Assembly: GCA_016928495.1 (NCBI GenBank)
Contig: JAFGKQ010000325.1
Location: 1 to 8,221, forward strand
Length of the DNA: 8,221 nt
Source: Candidatus Fermentibacterales bacterium
GTDB lineage: Bacteria > Fermentibacterota > Fermentibacteria > Fermentibacterales > JAFGKQ01
Direction: 5' to 3'
Shown here: piece after piece, positions 5,966 to 8,221 of the stretch
How positions within the stretch are numbered: the stretch's first letter is position 1
Layout of the letters: each line of letters starts with the position of its first letter
Made by a program: the position numbers and the translations under genes
The notes under the pieces: model-generated
Database searches by the model: none
What the model saw: the letters and a program-made list of their open reading frames with translations, nothing else
Told to the model about the DNA's origin: nothing

Positions 5966-6472
5966 ATGAAGAGAACGAGAGTCGTCGTGAACGACCTGAT
6001 GCAGAAGGGCTACGTCTACTACCTCACCGAGCCGATGGGGAGGAGCTTCCATCCCGACTTCACTCCGGATCTGACCCCGAAGCAGATGCTCGAGATGGGG
6101 GTCTTCGGCGGCAAGTACATGACCGATTGCAGAGACGAGTTCCCCGAGGACTGGTTCACCCACGCGAAGCTCTGCCACGAGAGGCACGATCCGGGGCTGA
6201 ACTTCTTCGGGGTCAACGCATCCAGGCCCCTGTCGTACTGGAGGGAGAAGGGCTGGATCCACCCCGACGATCCCAGGGGCTGGTTCCAGTGGTACTGCAG
6301 GTACTACATGGGCAGGAGATGCCCGGATGACGAGCGCCAGATCCGGAGATGGAAGGCGATGAAGAGGCACATAGTGCAGATAGGCAGGCACTGCTCTCAG
6401 GGCGACTGGTCCTGCCGCCCCAGGCAGAGGCAGGCTCTTCTCCACTGGGCCTACGACAGCCGGAAGGTGTAG
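5966..6472 (+). CDS. Conserved protein of unknown function, W/C/R-rich
   Basis: A 168-residue soluble protein without signal peptide or membrane segment. The texture is that of a strongly constrained family: F-G-G-K-Y-M-T-D-C-R-D-E-F-P (47-60), W63-F, A-K-L, N-F-F-G-V-N-A (79-85), L-S-Y-W-R-E-K-G-W-I (89-98), D-P-R-G-W-F-Q-W-Y-C-R-Y-Y-M-G-R-R (102-118), D-D-E-R-Q-I-R-R-W (121-129) and R-P-R-Q-R-Q-A-L-L-H-W-A-Y-D (151-164). From memory, closely similar uncharacterised proteins with this G-G-K-Y-M-T-D and D-P-R-G-W-F-Q-W-Y-C-R-Y-Y core are widespread, but I know of no assigned activity. Many Arg and aromatic residues would suit nucleic-acid or nucleotide binding, which is speculation. The start has only a weak GCAGAG purine stretch upstream; an in-frame stop lies 53 nt upstream at about 5913, so little extension is possible. 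The next gene follows after 67 bp on the same strand. Confidence 0.8.
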   Translation: MKRTRVVVNDLMQKGYVYYLTEPMGRSFHPDFTPDLTPKQMLEMGVFGGKYMTDCRDEFPEDWFTHAKLCHERHDPGLNFFGVNASRPLSYWREKGWIHPDDPRGWFQWYCRYYMGRRCPDDERQIRRWKAMKRHIVQIGRHCSQGDWSCRPRQRQALLHWAYDSRKV

Positions 6473-6528
6473 TCCCGATGGAATGCCGGGGTTCATGCTC
6501 GTCCCCGAAGAACCGGCACAGCGGTGAT

Positions 6529-6533
6529 GGGAG
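6529..6533 (+). promoter_or_regulatory. Shine-Dalgarno site deciding the start at 6540
   Basis: GGGAG lies 6 nt upstream of the ATG at 6540. It favours that start over the in-frame ATG at 6558. Confidence 0.5.
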
Positions 6534-6539
6534 CCACCC

Positions 6540-7007
6540 ATGAGTGACGGCAGGGAAATGACGCCGGAGGACCTTCGCGATACCATCCTCGGGGTTCTCG
6601 ATCGCAACAGGCTGGCGGTGCTGGCCACCCAGCGAGACGGGCAGCCACACGCCAGCCTGATGGCCTTCACGCCTCTGAAAGGCCTGGAGTTGCTCGCCTT
6701 CGCCACCTATCGCGACACGCTCAAGTACCAGAGCCTCATGATGGATGGAAGGGTCGCGGTCCTGATAGACGACCGGTCGGGCGAGCAGCACCCGGACCGG
6801 CGGCTCGTCGTGACGGCGCCGGGAGAGGTGGCAGAGACCGGCGAGCAGGACCGGAGGGACCATCTGGCCGCGCACCTGGCCCGCCATCCCGATCTCAGGG
6901 GGTTCCTCGAATCGCCGGAGTGCGAGCTGGTGTGTGTTGCCGTGCGGGCCTATCAGGTGGTGCGTGGCATCGAGGATGTGCGGTGGCTCACGATCGCGGG
7001 AGACTAG
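6540..7007 (+). CDS. Pyridoxamine 5'-phosphate oxidase-like FMN split-barrel protein
   Basis: A 155-residue single-domain protein. A short N-terminal helix (about 8-22) leads into the split barrel: L-A-V-L-A-T-Q-R-D-G-Q-P-H-A-S-L-M-A-F (about 25-43) is the characteristic first beta hairpin. F-A-T-Y-R-D-T-L-K-Y-Q-S-L (about 54-66) is the FMN-phosphate contact region, matching the A-T-x-R-x-T-x-K-x-x-x-L pattern of the family, and G-R-V-A-V-L-I-D completes the core. A C-terminal strand ends in D-V-R-W-L-T-I. Members bind FMN, or sometimes F420 or heme, and catalyse varied redox steps. The protein is shorter than true PdxH, so vitamin B6 synthesis should not be assumed. It may share a transcript with the gene 67 bp upstream, and it converges with the propeller gene downstream. 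Confidence 0.85.
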   Translation: MSDGREMTPEDLRDTILGVLDRNRLAVLATQRDGQPHASLMAFTPLKGLELLAFATYRDTLKYQSLMMDGRVAVLIDDRSGEQHPDRRLVVTAPGEVAETGEQDRRDHLAAHLARHPDLRGFLESPECELVCVAVRAYQVVRGIEDVRWLTIAGD

Positions 7008-7044
7008 CCCGGCCTCACGCGGGTTGCCGTAGCGTGCCTCGGGC
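7007..7044. terminator. Bipartite hairpin between convergent genes
   Basis: Two stacked stems: GCCCG (7007-7011) with CGGGC (7040-7044), and CACGC (7016-7020) with GCGTG (7032-7036), separated by a 4x3 internal loop and closed by an 11-nt loop. It fills the 42-bp gap between two stop codons, where a bidirectional terminator would be expected. There is no T-run on either side, so this is a structural candidate only. A competing small stem, CCTCG/CGAGG, occurs at 7037-7048. Confidence 0.3.
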
Positions 7045-7049
7045 GAGGG

Positions 7050-8183
7050 CTATCTCTCCCACTCCAGAAGGTAGATCTTGGGGTAGTCTACCGGCGCGAA
7101 GTCGTAGGCCAGCATCCCTCCAACGAAGCAGAAGCGCAGCTCCCTCACGCCCTCCAGCTCCGGGATCGTCACCACTCTGAGAAGCGTTCCGGAAGCATCG
7201 TAGACCTCGAAGGCCGGCACGCCGGTGTAGCCCTGTCCCACCCAGACGTTGCCGGCATCGTCGGCATTGATCGTCGAGATCGCCAGGTGATAGGGCTCGA
7301 CGTCCTCCACCTCCTCGCGACGGACGGTGGTCGTCCCGTCATCGCTCCGGCTCATGCCCATGTTCAGGGCCCCCTCGGCCAGCTCCTCCGGGGTCTTGGC
7401 CACGCGCTCCCACTCCTTCTCCACGATCACCGAGGACGTCCCGTCGGGCCCCAACACCTCCACGCAGCAGGTGCTGTCCGAGCGAACGGCGAAGAAGACG
7501 TTGCCGGAAGCATCGGTGTCCCATACGCAATCCACGTTCTGCACGTTCACGCTCTGCTCCCCGTCGACCACGCGGAGCTCGATCATCAGGGGATAGCTCC
7601 TGTAGACGTGCTCCGGCTCCATCCCCTCGCCGGTGTACCTGCCCAGGTCGCTGGTCCCGTAGTAGCCGTCCTCGTCCACCTGCAGGTCCAGGGACCCCGC
7701 CACGAAGGTGTTGCCCGGCCCCGTCGCCGGGTCCACGGGGGCTACGGGCGTGAACCCCTCTAGCCTGTATTCGTAGGCGTAGCTGGAATCGAAGAAGCTG
7801 AGCTGGTGGCCGCCGTAGTCCGTCACCACCATCCCGCCGTCGCGCAGGAACGCGAACCCCGAGGGGAAGTTGAACTCGCCTGGACCGGAGCCCAGCCCCC
7901 CGATGGTCCGCAGAAGCTCCCCGTCACGCGAGAACACGCCAAGCGTGGCCTTCAGGCCGTCCACGGCACAGATGTTGCCGTCAGGACCGAACCTTGCCTT
8001 CAACACGGTCCCGAACTCCTGGGTGGAGTCACCGGTCAGCACCCCGATGGTGTCGATCACGGCCAGCGACAGGGTGTCCACAGTGGTGCCTTCAACTTCT
8101 GCAACTGCCCGGGGCTGCTCGCCGCAGCCGGCGGCAAGCAGGGCTCCGATCGCTACTCCGATCGGGGACAGAGCATGTCTCAT
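7050..8183 (-). CDS. 6-bladed beta-propeller lipoprotein (diverged paralogue)
   Basis: A 377-residue protein. The N terminus M-R-H then a hydrophobic core ends in the canonical lipobox L-A-A-G-C20, giving a lipid-anchored envelope protein. The propeller begins D-T-I-G-V-L-T-G-D-S-T-Q-E-F-G, then F-G-P-D-G-N-I-C-A-V-D and the hallmark G-G-L-G-S-G-P-G-E-F (95-104). Blade repeats continue with L-R-D-G-G-M-V-V-T-D, D-A-S-G-N-V-F-F, D-A-G-N-V-W-V-G and the closing Y-P-K-I-Y-L-L strand shared with the left-hand paralogues. It has two adjacent Cys in S-T-C-C-V-E-V, absent from the others. GGGA lies 7-8 nt upstream of the ATG at 8183. It is clearly a family member but distant from the tandem pair, on the opposite strand and outside their operon. 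Its ligand is unknown. Confidence 0.88.
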   Translation of the reverse strand: MRHALSPIGVAIGALLAAGCGEQPRAVAEVEGTTVDTLSLAVIDTIGVLTGDSTQEFGTVLKARFGPDGNICAVDGLKATLGVFSRDGELLRTIGGLGSGPGEFNFPSGFAFLRDGGMVVTDYGGHQLSFFDSSYAYEYRLEGFTPVAPVDPATGPGNTFVAGSLDLQVDEDGYYGTSDLGRYTGEGMEPEHVYRSYPLMIELRVVDGEQSVNVQNVDCVWDTDASGNVFFAVRSDSTCCVEVLGPDGTSSVIVEKEWERVAKTPEELAEGALNMGMSRSDDGTTTVRREEVEDVEPYHLAISTINADDAGNVWVGQGYTGVPAFEVYDASGTLLRVVTIPELEGVRELRFCFVGGMLAYDFAPVDYPKIYLLEWER

Positions 8184-8221
8184 GGTTCCATCCCGTTCTA
8201 CTGGCTGCAGGGCTGATGCCG
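8184..8221. other. Upstream region of the minus-strand propeller gene, cut by window edge
   Basis: These 38 bases hold the ribosome binding region of the minus-strand gene. No promoter can be judged because the window ends here. Confidence 0.4.

Noticed and set aside
5846-6706. Long minus-strand frame opposite the 5966 gene
   Set aside because: No recognisable domain, no ribosome site, and it spans two well-supported plus-strand genes and their gap.
7287-8216. Plus-strand frames opposite the minus-strand propeller
   Set aside because: They are His/Arg/Pro-rich shadows of a gene with a clear lipobox and propeller signature.
1-8221. CRISPR array, tRNA, rRNA, insertion sequence or phage genes
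   Set aside because: No regularly spaced direct repeats, cloverleaf-like segments, transposase motifs or terminal inverted repeats were seen on either strand.

Overview
The window looks like chromosomal DNA from a GC-rich, probably uncultivated bacterium. No rRNA, tRNA or core housekeeping gene fixes the lineage. Four single-domain beta-propeller lipoproteins with the G-S-G-P-G-E-F signature and Shine-Dalgarno starts suit the Fibrobacteres-Chlorobi-Bacteroidetes side of the tree (for example Fermentibacteria-, Eisenbacteria- or Gemmatimonadota-like genomes). That placement is an inference from protein style only.

Left part (1-3509, + strand): a co-oriented block of three 6-bladed beta-propeller genes. 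The first is cut by the window edge. The second and third are close tandem paralogues (about 60% identical by eye over the first 130 aligned residues), each with a lipoprotein signal. Between the first and second lies a 62-residue gene with a strong ribosome binding site. Its product carries four CxxG units at 10-11 residue spacing behind a short Cys-free leader, which resembles a precursor of a modified peptide (RiPP). No modifying enzyme is in view. This peptide inside a propeller-lipoprotein operon is the most interesting item in the window.

Middle (3510-4085, + strand): a complete type II toxin-antitoxin module, made of a ribbon-helix-helix antitoxin and an overlapping RelE/ParE toxin. 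A 26-nt palindrome upstream is a good candidate for its autoregulatory operator. Converging on it from the minus strand (4172-5713) is a membrane protein with three N-terminal zinc ribbons, two transmembrane segments and an unassigned C-terminal domain.

Right part (5714-8221): a 252-bp divergent gap holds an inverted repeat and a promoter-like element. It is followed on + by a conserved protein of unknown function with many invariant-looking Trp, Cys and Arg residues, and by an FMN-binding split-barrel (pyridoxamine-phosphate-oxidase-like) protein. A fourth, more diverged propeller lipoprotein lies on the minus strand and converges with the split-barrel gene. A bipartite hairpin sits in that convergent gap.

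There is no CRISPR array, insertion sequence or phage gene. The only mobile-type element is the toxin-antitoxin pair. No gene-free stretch exceeds 300 bases.
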